Origin: SAR324 cluster bacterium | GTDB lineage: Bacteria; SAR324; NAC60-12 | Direction of reading: 5' to 3' | DNA length: 37,977 bases | Assembly: GCA_016764995.1 (NCBI GenBank) | Contig: JAESQU010000030.1 | Location: 1-37,977, forward strand | Made by a program: the position numbers and the translations under genes | The notes under the pieces: model-generated | Seen by the model: only the letters and a program-made list of their open reading frames with translations | Told to the model about the DNA's origin: nothing | Database searches by the model: none | In this document: piece by piece, positions 37,771 through 37,977 of the stretch | How positions within the stretch are numbered: the stretch's first letter is position 1 | Layout of the letters: the number at the start of each line of letters is the position of its first letter

Positions 37771-37977
37771 GATTTTCTTTTACTTCAGGTTGAGAATATT
37801 ACGATATTTTCCAAAAAAAACTAAACAGCTTCTACGGAAACTTAATTCATTGTTGCGGAATTGACAATACATTTTCTTAAAGACTTTAATCAACTTATCA
37901 TCTCTACACTTGAGTAATTCAAAAAAAAGTTATATTTGATGGACTCGTAAAAAGTACTTCGCAAGAAAATGTTGGCA
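37771..37977. other. Upstream region of the cyclase, to the window edge
   Basis: This 207-base A/T-rich stretch holds no gene. Several weak promoter pairs are possible on the minus strand (for example TTGATT with TATTGT at 18-base spacing), but none is convincing. No Shine-Dalgarno sequence stands out before the ATG at 37770. Confidence 0.4.

Overview
The window (about 43% GC by eye, densely coded) looks like a stretch of chromosome from a Gram-negative bacterium. The RpoB rifampicin region reads like that of Proteobacteria. The mix of genes (tandem double UvrA, cyanophycin genes, CHASE2-type cyclase, TlyA, dimethylglycine dehydrogenase-type oxidoreductase) fits a free-living, possibly marine, deltaproteobacterium-like or SAR324-like lineage. 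That placement is inference; no rRNA gene is present to settle it. I found no transposase, phage gene, tRNA, rRNA or CRISPR array.

Layout. (1) 1-1283, minus: 5' part of a flavin-dependent amine oxidoreductase running off the left edge. (2) 1539-8603, plus: a double-length uvrA followed by rmuC, both DNA repair or recombination genes, behind a good extended -10 promoter. (3) 8989-11891, plus: a sirohaem nitrite/sulfite reductase with an extra C-terminal helical domain, then a small protein of unknown function. (4) 12332-19347, plus: a four-gene nitrogen-polymer block made of a stand-alone ATP-grasp ligase, cyanophycinase (cphB), cyanophycin synthetase (cphA) and a second Mur-ligase-type protein that lacks an ATP-grasp domain. 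(5) 19444-32625, minus, converging on block 4: rpoB, rpoC, an ALT/hotdog thioesterase, rpiA, gap, a SAM-dependent methyltransferase and an MFS transporter, in transcription order. (6) 33187-37770, minus: a CHASE2 adenylate cyclase, tlyA and parB (tightly packed, tlyA and parB overlap by 4 bases), then a Bax-inhibitor-1 family membrane protein with its own strong ribosome binding site and a terminator-like hairpin.

How the parts fit. Blocks 3 and 4 together suggest nitrogen (or sulfur) reduction next to nitrogen storage. The reductase can feed ammonium into amino acids, CphA polymerises aspartate and arginine, and CphB breaks the polymer down. The lone ATP-grasp and lone Mur-ligase genes on either side of cphB-cphA look like the two catalytic halves of a cyanophycin-synthetase-like enzyme carried on separate genes. 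This is the most interesting candidate for an undescribed variant pathway here. Other unusual points are the asymmetric double UvrA, in which the second copy has lost the first zinc-module half and the insertion domain. rpoBC is not preceded by rplJ-rplL. The palindrome TCCGGA is strongly over-represented: I counted about 78 by eye against roughly 7 expected from base composition.
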